DNA of 64,000 bases from Geosiphon pyriformis (Eukaryota > Glomeromycota > Glomeromycetes > Archaeosporales > Geosiphonaceae). The DNA is taken from the NCBI GenBank assembly GCA_016748015.1, contig JAAOMT010000572.1, positions 223,650-287,649 on the forward strand, written 5' to 3'. The notes beneath the pieces are model-generated. The model ran no database searches. It was not told where the DNA came from and saw only the letters and a list, made by a program, of their open reading frames with translations. Positions 23,521 through 32,700 of this stretch are shown here, one piece after another; within the stretch, counting starts at the first letter, position 1; the number at the start of each line of letters is the position of its first letter. The position numbers and the translations under genes were made by a program.

Positions 23521-25893
23521 TTCACAGATCGGTTATGATCAGGTGTGTAACACATAGTAAAATTTTACACAGATCTACTATTAGAAACACCGAACACTGG
23601 TTTTTTATGCTATTAGCAGCTATTGCATTGATCAAAGCAATTAGTGATACAAATATGCAGGCCTCTCCGAAAATGGTAAATAAAGACATGTGCACAAGAT
23701 AGTAGCAATTTTGCTTTTTTTCGTGGCTTTTGCTATGTAGAAAACCAGCATTTTTGCTTCCATTCATATAGTAAAAATTATCAGTATTCAACGATTCAAA
23801 ATTTTCACAGTCAGTAATATGCCTTTTTTTGGAAAAAGTGTGAAAGCTTACAAAGATCTTATAATTATAGCACACTTTATTGGCTTTATTACACCCACAC
23901 TCTCTTTTCTGTTGAGCAAATTAGAGTTAATTGAAGTGTTTTTCTGTTATAACTTGGCAGCTGTTTGTTGAGCTTACATAGGAAAGTGATTAACCACACC
24001 TCCATTTATTGTTTTATCATCTTGATTGGTATGTTCAACAGTTTTTTTACAGAAAAAATATGGCCAAAAATAAGAAAACTGAAACATAATGAAAATGGTA
24101 TCAATTTTGCAGGTGGTTTCCCTTATTATTTATTTTCTATAACTATCATATCTCCTAAAGAACTTCAGTTCTACCAATTTCTAACATTTGTCGTGCTTGT
24201 TCATTTGCAGTATCTTTAAAAGCATGAGAAAACCTCCCAATTCAATTTTGGATCATATTCACTTTTGGAACGTCTTTCTGCACAATTTTTCCTAATTCTA
24301 CAAATCTCATAAGTTCAACTTGCATTTCTTTTGCTAACATGTGATCTCGAAGGGTTGAATTTTTATTTATAAAAAAACTTTGCAACAACATATTTATCTT
24401 TTTTGACATATGTTTTCCCTTTCTCTTTCCACCCATTTTCTGATTTTGTTTTAGTGCCCATCCTTTTGGTAGTGGGTATTCTTGATCGATCAGACTATGA
24501 TTCTTTTGATTAAAATTCTATATAAGACTTTGTGAATACAATGAAGAGGCTTACCTCAGGCTGAAAGCAGTGGCATCTTAATTTATATTTTACAAATATA
24601 AGGTTGATATCAAACAATCTTATTATTTTATTTAGAATCAATTTAAGAAAACACACTGACCTCGTGATCTTTTTTTGGCCTCTCCAATAGTCAGTTCTAT
24701 CATTGATTGATTTCCAATATCATCTACTCTTTGAGTATTCTCTAATTAAATTTAAAAGTAATATTGGTATTATTTACATTATTGTTGCTACAAATGACTT
24801 TCAGATTAGATCTACTTGACATCCATGGCATTTGCATCTTCCAATCAATGAGATTTTCAGTATGCTCTGAAAAAAAAGGTTTTGGTCTAACAATCTCTGT
24901 ATTACATAAATTTGCTACAGCTGCTGGTGAATAATTCTCCAATCTAACATTTGTATAGGGATTTTTCTTGACTTGATCTGCTCGTCAAAAATGCATTTCA
25001 GTATATTTTCATTACTCCATTCATTTGGTGTACATACAAATGATTTTTTATAATTCATTAATTGAAATAAGAATTGTGTATCAGGATATTTAATACCAAA
25101 AAGAGTTTCTTCATTGTATTTGATAAGAATTCCTAATTTTTTTCAAATGTTGTTGGGTGTTTCGCCTTTAATTGATCTAATACATGTTTTATCTTGATAT
25201 ATATGTAAATAACAAGTAGATTTGTTAATTTCTTGTACAATGAGTCGTTGTTGTCCACTTATCTTTGTCATTATTGTTGAGATATATCCTGTTCCTGCAC
25301 CATAGTAATTTTTGAAAGATAAACATCCAATTGAATTAATAACAATTGTATGTTTGTCAACTTTCAGAAATAATAGTACAAATGAAATGTTTTGTTAATT
25401 TCTGAACAAGAGCTTTATTATTGAAACCAAGGATTGAAAGACCCGAGTATTCTGTCTTAACACCAAATATACTTTGATACAAAGTATTGATTGCAGTCGA
25501 AGGTGAGTTTTCAATATTACTAGATTCTGAACTATTAGTACAAATAAAGCCAGGTTTCTGACAACTAGTTTGTTTTACTATTGTCATTATAAACTGTTGT
25601 TTGTTTAGTTTAAAACCAACACACATATACAGTCGGTAAGGTATAGTAAAAACCTCATTTTTAAATTGTTTTTGAATCCACCAATTCCGAGTAAACAAAC
25701 CATAATGTGTTTCAGAAATAATAAGACCTTTGTCAAGGAGGTTTACAGTATATTGTTGACTTTGAGCCATATTATGACAAATGTTAAGAAAGACAGAACA
25801 TTTAAAAACAAAGAAAAAACTATAATAAGTATAACCGCTAAATTTGATTATTATTTGTCGATCATTTGAACATGGTAATATCTGATCTGTGAA
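23521..25893. mobile_element. DNA element with TTAA duplication and TIRs
   Basis: A 2373-bp insertion in the 3' LTR. It begins TTCACAGATCGGTTATGATC and its other end, read inward on the minus strand, begins TTCACAGATCAGATATTACC: 10 identical bases, then about 14 more partly matching. It is flanked by TTAA at 23517-23520 and 25894-25897. The uninterrupted 5' LTR shows that one TTAA-type site is the pre-insertion state. TTAA duplication is known for piggyBac and Kolobok superfamilies, but the ends do not start with the usual piggyBac CCY and I see no recognisable transposase. It carries one decayed minus-strand gene. Probably non-autonomous. Confidence 0.85.
24155..25770 (-). pseudogene. Decayed spliced gene carried by the TTAA element
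   Basis: Starts MAQSQQYTVNLLDKGLI at 25770 and is open to 25357 (137 residues: ISETHYGLFTRNWWIQKQ, FTIPYRLYMCVGFKLNK, TIVKQTSCQKPGFICTNSSE). A +1 shift then gives VDKHTIVINSIGCLSFKNYY, GAGTGYISTIMTKISGQQ and SIKGETPNNI-stop-KKLGIL with LFGIKYPDTQ; the stop is TGA, one step from Trp. After further shifts come ELTIGEAKKRSRG with a GT donor, and a last exon from about 24510 (PLPKGWALKQNQKMGGKRKG, then LRDHMLAKEMQVELMRFVEL, VPKVNMIQNWIGRF) ending at 24155. The GETPNNIW...LFG part resembles an FYRC-type module, weakly. I recall the family as multi-copy in Glomeromycotina (unverified). Not a transposase I recognise. Confidence 0.6.
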
Positions 25894-26269
25894 TTAAATA
25901 CATTAGACTAATAGCTTTTAATCATAGTTATTTTATTTTTTATTTTGTTTTCTTTGTTGTTTACTAATTAATTAAGAGATTAAGTACTAAGTAATTGACA
26001 TCAAAAATAGCTTGGTAAAAAACCTAGAAACAAGAATAGAAAACTTAAGAATAGCTTACCAGAAAAGTATAACTGTCAAAATAAACCAGCTACCATGCTG
26101 AAAAAAAAAATTTATACAAGAAAACCATTAATTAAATCTCTGTTTATTATACAAAAGACTCAACCAAAACCTTTAGACTCCAAAATCTTTAGAATTATTA
26201 TTATCAACAACTATTGAACACTAAGTTATAAGTTTGTTATTTGTTTTAACACCTTAAATAATCTGTAAT

Positions 26270-26550
26270 AGTAAACTACTATTTTGTATTTTAGTAAACT
26301 ATTAATTATTTTAATGAATTTCTATAAATTTTGGCAAATTTTTGAATATTACATAGTTTAAAGTATTGTGTAATCTAATCATTACAATTTGTGTATTATA
26401 TAAATTAAATTATTAATTAAATAATAATTCAGATAATTTGATAAGATAATAAATAATAAATTAAAATAATAATATATATTAATTAATAATAGAAATTATA
26501 AAAATATTTTTATGCTAAATAATATTTTAAATTTTTATTAATAACAACAT
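26270..26550 (+). repeat. Repeat P, outer segment
   Basis: Closely follows the reverse complement of 4690-5000 (TATTTTAGTAAACTATTAAT, TTTTAATGAATTTCTATAAA, TAATCATTACAATTTGTGTA with one or two changes). It starts right after the 3' LTR of the gypsy element; with 14230-14405 it looks like the two sides of one P copy, with about 0.35 kb of the middle missing. Confidence 0.72.
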
Positions 26551-27185
26551 ATTTTAAGATTATATATTTAATTATTATTTTTTGTTTACTTAAATTTATT
26601 AAAATAGTTTTATATTTTATTTTAAAAATTATATTTATTAAAAATATTAATATTTAAACTATTTATATTATTAAATTTTATTATTTTGAATTTAAATCAT
26701 TAGTAATATTAGACAATAAGTTTATTTTAATAAGTTAAAGAGTAAAATTGTCATATATATATAGTTTTATATATTTTTTTAATTAATTATTAAGTTTATA
26801 CAAGTTTATAAACTTTAAATCAAATTTAAACTAAATTCAGATTTGTTAAAAAGATTTAATTTTAAACTCAAATCAAATTTATTTTGAAAATTAAGTTTGG
26901 TTTAATTATTCAAACCAAATTTAAACAGTATTTAAAGTTTAATTTAGTTTAATTTATTAGATTTTTATCTAATTATAGTTTTAATTATTAGTATTTTTGA
27001 TTTTTGTAATTTATTTATAATTAAAAAGTATTTAATAGAAGTTAAATTATTTATTATAAATGTTTTTACAAATAAATTATTAAAAAAATTAAATTTCTAT
27101 AATATAGCCAATAAAGCTATTATATTTTTTAATAATTTAAATTTGAATATTAATGTTTAAGTTTTTAGTATTATAGATAAATAAT
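26551..27185. other. AT-rich, no gene
   Basis: About 0.6 kb of AT-rich DNA before LINE copy 2. Repeated AAATTTAAACTAAATTCAGA-like words occur around 26810-26940, but I see no coding frame or clear repeat family. Confidence 0.5.
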
Positions 27186-27338
27186 TCATAAAATAAAAAC
27201 TTCTTTCTCTTTTTTGTCCAGAAATCCCTAAAAAAGAGTCTAAAGTTTTTTCTGAAAGAAGTTTTTACAATTCAATACAATAAATTTAAACCCTTTATTC
27301 TTGACTACAAAGCCACTGTTGACTATAGTATTGCTGTT

Positions 27339-28890
27339 ATGAAGAAGACTGCTAAAGTTTCTGGTTTTAATAATGACTTTAAACCTATACTTCCAAGGAA
27401 AAAGAGAAGGAATGGTGTTTTAGAAGATGGTTCTAGTGGTAAGAATATTGGTTCTAAGGTTCAGATTAATTACTTATGGAGTTTAAAGACTGGTAACACC
27501 ATTGAGTTTAATAGTATTGATATAAAGGAAGAATGTCTGATAGAAAAGACCAGTTTTAATTATGGTAAAAGTGGTGTTCTTGTTGGTGGAGATCCTAATC
27601 AAATACCTACTGGTTTAAAGATCAAAACCAAAAAAACATTAGGCAAGCCATTGGGTAAAATTAATTTTTCATTAAGCAATGTTGAAGATGATGTTCTTTT
27701 GGATGCTTTATTGGAATTCTCTCTACCTCTAAAGAATTTGGTCAACATTTTTGTTCACAAATCTTTTGCTTTGAATATTGAATTAGACAAAGTGGTTGGG
27801 AAATCTTCTTAAAAAAAGCTTCAAGTAATTAGAAAGTTGTTTTCAAAAATCAATAGTTTTGGAGGGATTTTTACTCTCTCAAGGTTTGCTGAGATCATCA
27901 GAGTGACATTTACTTCTGAATTAAGTTTGGTGCAGACTTTTGAAAAAGCTGAAGAAGTGAATATTTTGGTTAATGCTGATCTCAAGAAATCTACTGAGCA
28001 TTCAGATCGGGCTGTGGTATTGAAAAAAATCCCAGTTGGAACATTAGTTGAGGCTGTGCATGCTGCACTATCTGAATTTGGGTCAATCAAGTCAATTAAG
28101 ATGCAATTGATGAGGCTGTGACAGAAAGCAGTTATTAAGTTTGATCAGATAGATCATGTTAATTTGGTCACAGCAAAATGGTCTATCCTAATCAGAAAAG
28201 ATGCAGTACATGTTGCTAGATCTGATATAGACAAAAAATTATGGAATGTGAAAGACAATCATAGGGTGCTGTTCTATACTCTTCCTGTGGGAACAAATAC
28301 TCATGACATTTAGGATTTTATTGGTTCTGTGGATGGGAAAACATGTATAATCAACTGGTATCCTATCATATATGCCTGGGCCAAATGTGTCATTGTTTGT
28401 TTTAATTCAGCTGAATTCTTGGATGCTGTTATGAGAACCACATCTGTTGAAAGAGACCAATTTGTAGTGATCTTATTTAGATTTTTCTAAGTGTACCAAG
28501 TATGAGAAAATAGAGCATACATCATTGGACTATTCTATGAGTGGGAGTTTGTATTCTGGCAAGCCATCTTATATGTCACTTTTAAACATAGATAAAAGCA
28601 GATTGGCTGCCATCTATTCCAAGTGTTCAGCTCCTATTGCTTGTCCTGTTGCTTTTGATGAGATTTTATGAGCAAAAATAGCTGGTGGATCTTCATTCTC
28701 TCCCCTTTTTGTGAAAAATGGTTCAATCAATTCTGGCTTCTCTTTGGAGATGAAGCCTACCCTTCCTGTTACATTTGACATTAAAAAAAAATTTGCTGTT
28801 TTGGAAAGCAGTCTTACTAGCCTCATGGAACAGATTAGTAAGTTGGCTAAGAGATTGAATTCACTTGTGCCAGTAGTTTCTTAGCCTAGT
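27339..28890 (+). pseudogene. LINE-2 ORF1
   Basis: The first open frame, 27339-27812 (157 codons), has a basic start (MKKTAKVSGFNNDF, PRKKRRNGVLEDG), then KTKKTLGKPLGKINFSLSNV and LKNLVNIFVHKSFALNIELD. After a stop the frame continues with TFTSELSLVQTFEKAEEVNI and AVVLKKIPVGTLVEAVHAAL then SEFGSIKSIKMQL, which looks like an RRM-type fold typical of ORF1 proteins. Later pieces contain a Cys/His region around 28495 (SKCTKYEKIEHTSLDYSMS, degraded) and a helical end with LESSLTSLMEQISKLAKRLN. Predicted RNA-binding partner of ORF2. Interrupted by at least four stops. Confidence 0.82.
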
Positions 28891-29139
28891 CCTGAATGTC
28901 AGCTGCTGGTGACCCCTCTCATCACAGAATCAGGTGGGCAATATAGTGATGGAAGAGGACTTGAGTGAAGCCACTAGTGGTAAGGCTGCTGCACTTCTGA
29001 ATTTATCTTTTTTCCCTAATATGGTCAAATTTAAGAATATGTTGAAAGATTTTTCTACTTCAGTTTTGAGTTTGTTAGCTTGTCTCAACAGTTTAGTCTT
29101 GGCTGATAGTATGCACCTCCAACTTCCTTTTCAATAAGT

Positions 29140-29444
29140 AAGTTAGCCTGAAAGTTTGCAACTTGTAATGTCAGAGGCATAAACAATCCTGCAAAGCAAG
29201 AGGATATTGTGCATTGGCATATAAAATCTAGGAATATGGTCTTGATTGTTACTAAAACAAAGTTGAGATCTGGTTGTAGATCTTAGATTATAAACAGGTT
29301 TGATGGTGTCAAAATTTTTTCATCTGGTTTGAACAAAGAATTTCTTGGTGCTGGGATGGCTATTATCATGAACAATTTTTTGGCCTGCCATGTTTCTAAA
29401 GTTAAAAAGATCTCTGGTCAGTATTACAGTTTAAAAATTTAATA
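29140..29444 (+). pseudogene. LINE-2 endonuclease, first part
   Basis: Reads FATCNVRGINNPAKQEDIVH, then SRNMVLIVTKTKLRSGCRS-stop, FDGVKIFSSGLNKEFLGAGM and HVSKVKKISGQYYSLKI. This is the start of an AP-endonuclease-like fold: the N of N-V-R-G and the TETKL motif, in which the catalytic Glu is Lys here (TKTKL). The frame ends where the insert begins. Confidence 0.8.
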
Positions 29445-30304
29445 GGAATTATAAATTAGCCAATCATGAAATAGCACAGCAACAATTTATAAAAAAAAAT
29501 GATTTACAAATAACAGCAAGCACTATTTTACAATAGCAGCAAGCATTATTGTACAATAATAGTAAATACTATTGTGCAAAAGCAACAAGTACAATTTCAC
29601 AATAGCAGCAAGCATTATTTAGAAATAATGGAAATAGAGTATTACAAGACGTTATTTTATAAAACAATAATTATATATATATCAATCTGAGTGAGTAATG
29701 ATCAGACTTCTACACAGTATATTTTGGACAATAGTTTTTAATAATGAAGAAAAACAGCTTCAATTCAAAACAACAAATATCTAAATTAAATCTTATTCAA
29801 AAAGAATTAATAAAAATAATAAATTAAATAAACATCACAATTACAAAATTAACAATAGAATTCACATACCCTCTCTAGTGAATGAAACTATTATTCCATC
29901 TTTGAATCCTTTGGAAAAATAATCTCTGATCAAGATTATTTATGTGGTTACTAATTAAATTGAAAAAGCTTTATTATATACTTAGGAAAATCACGAAAAA
30001 GCCATTAACATTCCATGTTTTTAAATTAGAGAAACACATTAGACAATTGCAAAGATAGCCTCAGAGAAGACCCCAAACAGTGAGTAGATTTTAAATTAGT
30101 CTCTGAAAAGGAGTACACAACATATAAAAACAATTAGAATTAAAAAAAAGACTTATATTACAACATCAAGAGAAAACTTTCAGTATATTATCATTAATAT
30201 CCAACACATAAAATAGAAGAACTTACAAGAGACTAATTGCAATTAAAACAGGATATCAACAATTAAAATATACCAAGAAAACACTCCCATAATATCAGGT
30301 TATT
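29445..30304. mobile_element. Unclassified non-coding insert in LINE-2 endonuclease
   Basis: About 860 bp separate LKI (end of the left endonuclease part) from FFKSKLSVTV (right part), which are adjacent in this family. The insert has no coding frame. Its left third holds a 23-bp minisatellite (29508-29624), followed by a TATATATAT box and further A-rich DNA. Size and the TATA-like stretch would suit a solo LTR or a non-autonomous element, but I could not fix its ends or a target duplication. Confidence 0.6.
29508..29624 (+). repeat. 23-bp minisatellite, five units
   Basis: Five consecutive units built on AATAGCAGCAAGCATTATT plus four bases; units 2 and 5 are nearly identical and units 1, 3 and 4 are variants (for example AAAGCAACAAGTACAATTTC). 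It lies entirely inside the insert that splits the LINE-2 endonuclease. Confidence 0.75.
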
Positions 30305-31640
30305 TTGGTGCATTTCTTCTTCAAGAGCAAACTTTCAGTTACAGTTTTGGGTTTTTATGCTGGTGTATTCTCTAGAACTAAGTTTGGTCAGGCTATGGAA
30401 GTAAATTTTTTTATCACAAAAGCTCTGAATTCCAGTATTTTTGTGGTCTTGGGTGGTGACTTCAATAAAAATAATTTTAAGAAAAATGCAAGTTTTAGGT
30501 TTTGTTTAGATCTGGGTTTGGCCAATTCATTTGGTACACACTTATCAGTTAGGACTCCTACATGAAGCAATTTAAGGAGTGCTAAAAAAACAATCGATTA
30601 CATTTTTGTCAGTGATAGTTTGTCTTTAGCAGTTGTTGGTCAGATTGTTGCTTCTGTTTCTAATTATTTTAATACTGACTACAAGGCTATTGTGGTGTCA
30701 ATTGGTCTGGATGGGCTTTTGGATGTTTAATTAAATAGTTTGTGCAAGCAAGTTAATAAAAATTGATAGAAGTTTAAGATTGTGGATGCAGACAGTCCCA
30801 AATAGACATGTTTTAAGAAGTGTTCTTCAGTTAAGTTTTCTTCTGTGAATAATGAGTTTTTGGTCACTGATGCTGGTGGGGATTTTGATTCTATGTGGTT
30901 TTTGTTGGTGAGAGTGTTGGTCGATGCAGCTAATAAGACATTCTTTAAACATTGGTTTTATAAGGTCAAATGTTTTTTTAACAAACATTCTTCTAGATTT
31001 TTTAAACTAGAACTGCTGATTGTTAAATTAGTGAAGTCTCTTCAGTCTGGTGATGCTTTTAGGACTGGTTCTCTTTTTAATGCTTGGTTGATTGCTAATG
31101 AAAATAAGGCTCTTGAAGTTTGAAATATGTTAAATAATAGTGTCAATAGCACAGAAATTTTTGTTTGTTTGTCCAAGTTTAGAAAGAGTTACCATTGTTC
31201 CAAGATACATAAGTTTAAAGCTGCTGAAGCTGCTGTGATTAGGCATACTATTAATAGAAAAATAGAAAATTTTTACACAGACAAAAGCCATATGATCAGA
31301 AGTATTTTGAATAAATTTTTTTACAAAGTGGTCCTTGACTATTTGATGGTAGATAATAAATTAGTTTTAGATCTTGGTAAAGTTAAATCCAAAGTTGATG
31401 TGATAATGAAAGAGTAGACCAGAAAGTAATCAGTGTCTGTACCTTTTTCTGCTCCTTGGACTTGTCAGTATGCTTCTTTGCAATATGTGAATAATAATGC
31501 TTTCTCTAGTGTTATAAACATTATTGGTTTTGCTAAGCTTCTTCAGGTTGTCAAACATTTACCAAATAGAAAGGCTGCTGGTCTTAGTATTCTTAATGAA
31601 TTGTAGAAGCATTGTAATGAGGTCATTTTCAGAAGCTTGT
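30305..31640 (+). pseudogene. LINE-2 endonuclease second part and linker
   Basis: Open frame 30305-30565 with LGFYAGVFSRTKFGQAMEVN, IFVVLGGDFNKNNFK (the GDFN motif of AP endonucleases) and LDLGLANSFGT; then KKTIDYIFVSDSLSLAVVGQ and NYFNTDYKAIVV. The linker follows with SRFFKLELLIVKLVKSLQSG (30990-31040) and FYKVVLDYLMVDNKLVLDLG (31320-31380). Interrupted by stops near 30565, 30730, 31123 and 31417. Confidence 0.82.
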
Positions 31641-31689
31641 TGGATCTCCTAAATTTGTGTCTAAGGTTGGGTAAAGTTCCAGTTTTGGG

Positions 31690-32700
31690 AAAGAGAGCAT
31701 GGATCTCTATAATAACTAAACCTTATGATTGAGATAATGTTTTGACAAACATCTGTCTTATTGCTCTGCTGAAAACTGCTTGCAAGATCTTTTCTAAGAT
31801 TCTCTCAGATTGGATTTCTTTTGTTTGCAGTAAGTTTGAGGTGTTGTGTAGGAATAATTTTTTCATTCTTCATGGTACCTCTACACAGTCTCCCATTTTT
31901 GCTATTGGTTTAGTAATAGAAGATGCTTTAGAAAAAAACAAAGAAATTTGGTTGGTTTTGTAGGATATGCACAAGATGTATAACTCAATTGGCTGGCACC
32001 ATTTGGAGGCTAGTTTGCAGCACATCAAAATGTGTAACAGATTCATTAGGTTTTTTGGTGAGATTCATAAAGATAGGTTGAACCATGTTATGACAGATTT
32101 TGGTCTTTTGGATGATTACTAGATACTGAATAGTTTTGATCAAGAGGAGGTGTTTTTCTCCCTCCTTTGACAGATCTTCTACAACCTCTTACTGTGTGAG
32201 ATTAAGAGACAGAAGAATATATGTGGCTACCAGATTGATACCAAGTTTGTGGCCAAATTGGGCAAAATAAACAATATGGGTGGAATGATATCTTTCTTTG
32301 CTGCTGGTGTTTTTGTTGATGATACTATCTGGGTTGGAAGTAGTCAGGCTGTCACACAATTTATATTGGATGTTGCCAGTAATTTCTTTGTAATTAATGA
32401 TATTTCGATTAATAATGACAAAACAGTGACTATTTCCATTAACCAGAGAGTCCAGAATGCTGCTTTTAAGATCAGTGAATTGTCTATATCAATTGTCAGA
32501 TGTGGTATGCCTCATAGATGTTTGAGTATATTCTTGTTAACTGATAGTTTGTCCAAATTCAGCTTGGCTAAAGCTCAGTCTAACATCAAGTTTTTTTCTA
32601 ATATGGTACTATATAAAGCTATTTCAGACAAACAGTTTATATATTTGGTGTTAGCTGTTCTTTAAGTCATTGTCAGCTATCATACTCAGTTTAGTTTTGT
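31690..32700 (+). pseudogene. LINE-2 reverse transcriptase
   Basis: NICLIALLKTACKIFSKILS, IWLVL-stop-DMHKMYNS (the stop at 31962-31964 is TAG, one C-to-T step from CAG), FFAAGVFVDDTIWVGSSQAV (catalytic DD intact, about 32300-32330), ISINNDKTVTISINQRVQ and a thumb region ending about 32665. Unlike copy 1, the catalytic pair survives, but the frame is broken in several places. Confidence 0.87.

Larger units (their letters stand above)
14440..26253 (+). mobile_element. Ty3/gypsy LTR retrotransposon, decayed and nested
   Basis: Two related LTRs (14446-15136 and 23217-26253, the latter split by an insert) enclose about 8.1 kb of A-rich plus-strand interior carrying, in order, a gag-like region, aspartic protease, reverse transcriptase, RNase H and integrase. 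Nearly all frames are broken. The two LTRs are clearly homologous over about 660 bp but differ at many positions, so insertion is old. I recall relatives of its protease/polyprotein from Rhizophagus (memory only). The exact LTR edges are uncertain by some tens of bases. Confidence 0.9.
23217..26253 (+). repeat. 3' LTR of gypsy element, split by a DNA element
   Basis: Left part 23217-23520 and right part 25894-26253 together match the 5' LTR. Left starts ATTCCAGAATTTTTTTT; right ends GTTTTAACACC as in the 5' copy. The join 23516-23520 / 25894 onward becomes colinear with 14741-14760 once the insert and one TTAA are removed. Confidence 0.87.

Noticed and set aside
23516-25898. AATT as target duplication of the nested DNA element
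   Set aside because: The uninterrupted 5' LTR has the length expected if TTAA is the duplicated site and the element starts TTCACAG; AATT would leave four extra bases.
29508-29624. CRISPR-like array
   Set aside because: Units are contiguous 23-bp minisatellite copies without spacers, in a eukaryotic retroelement.
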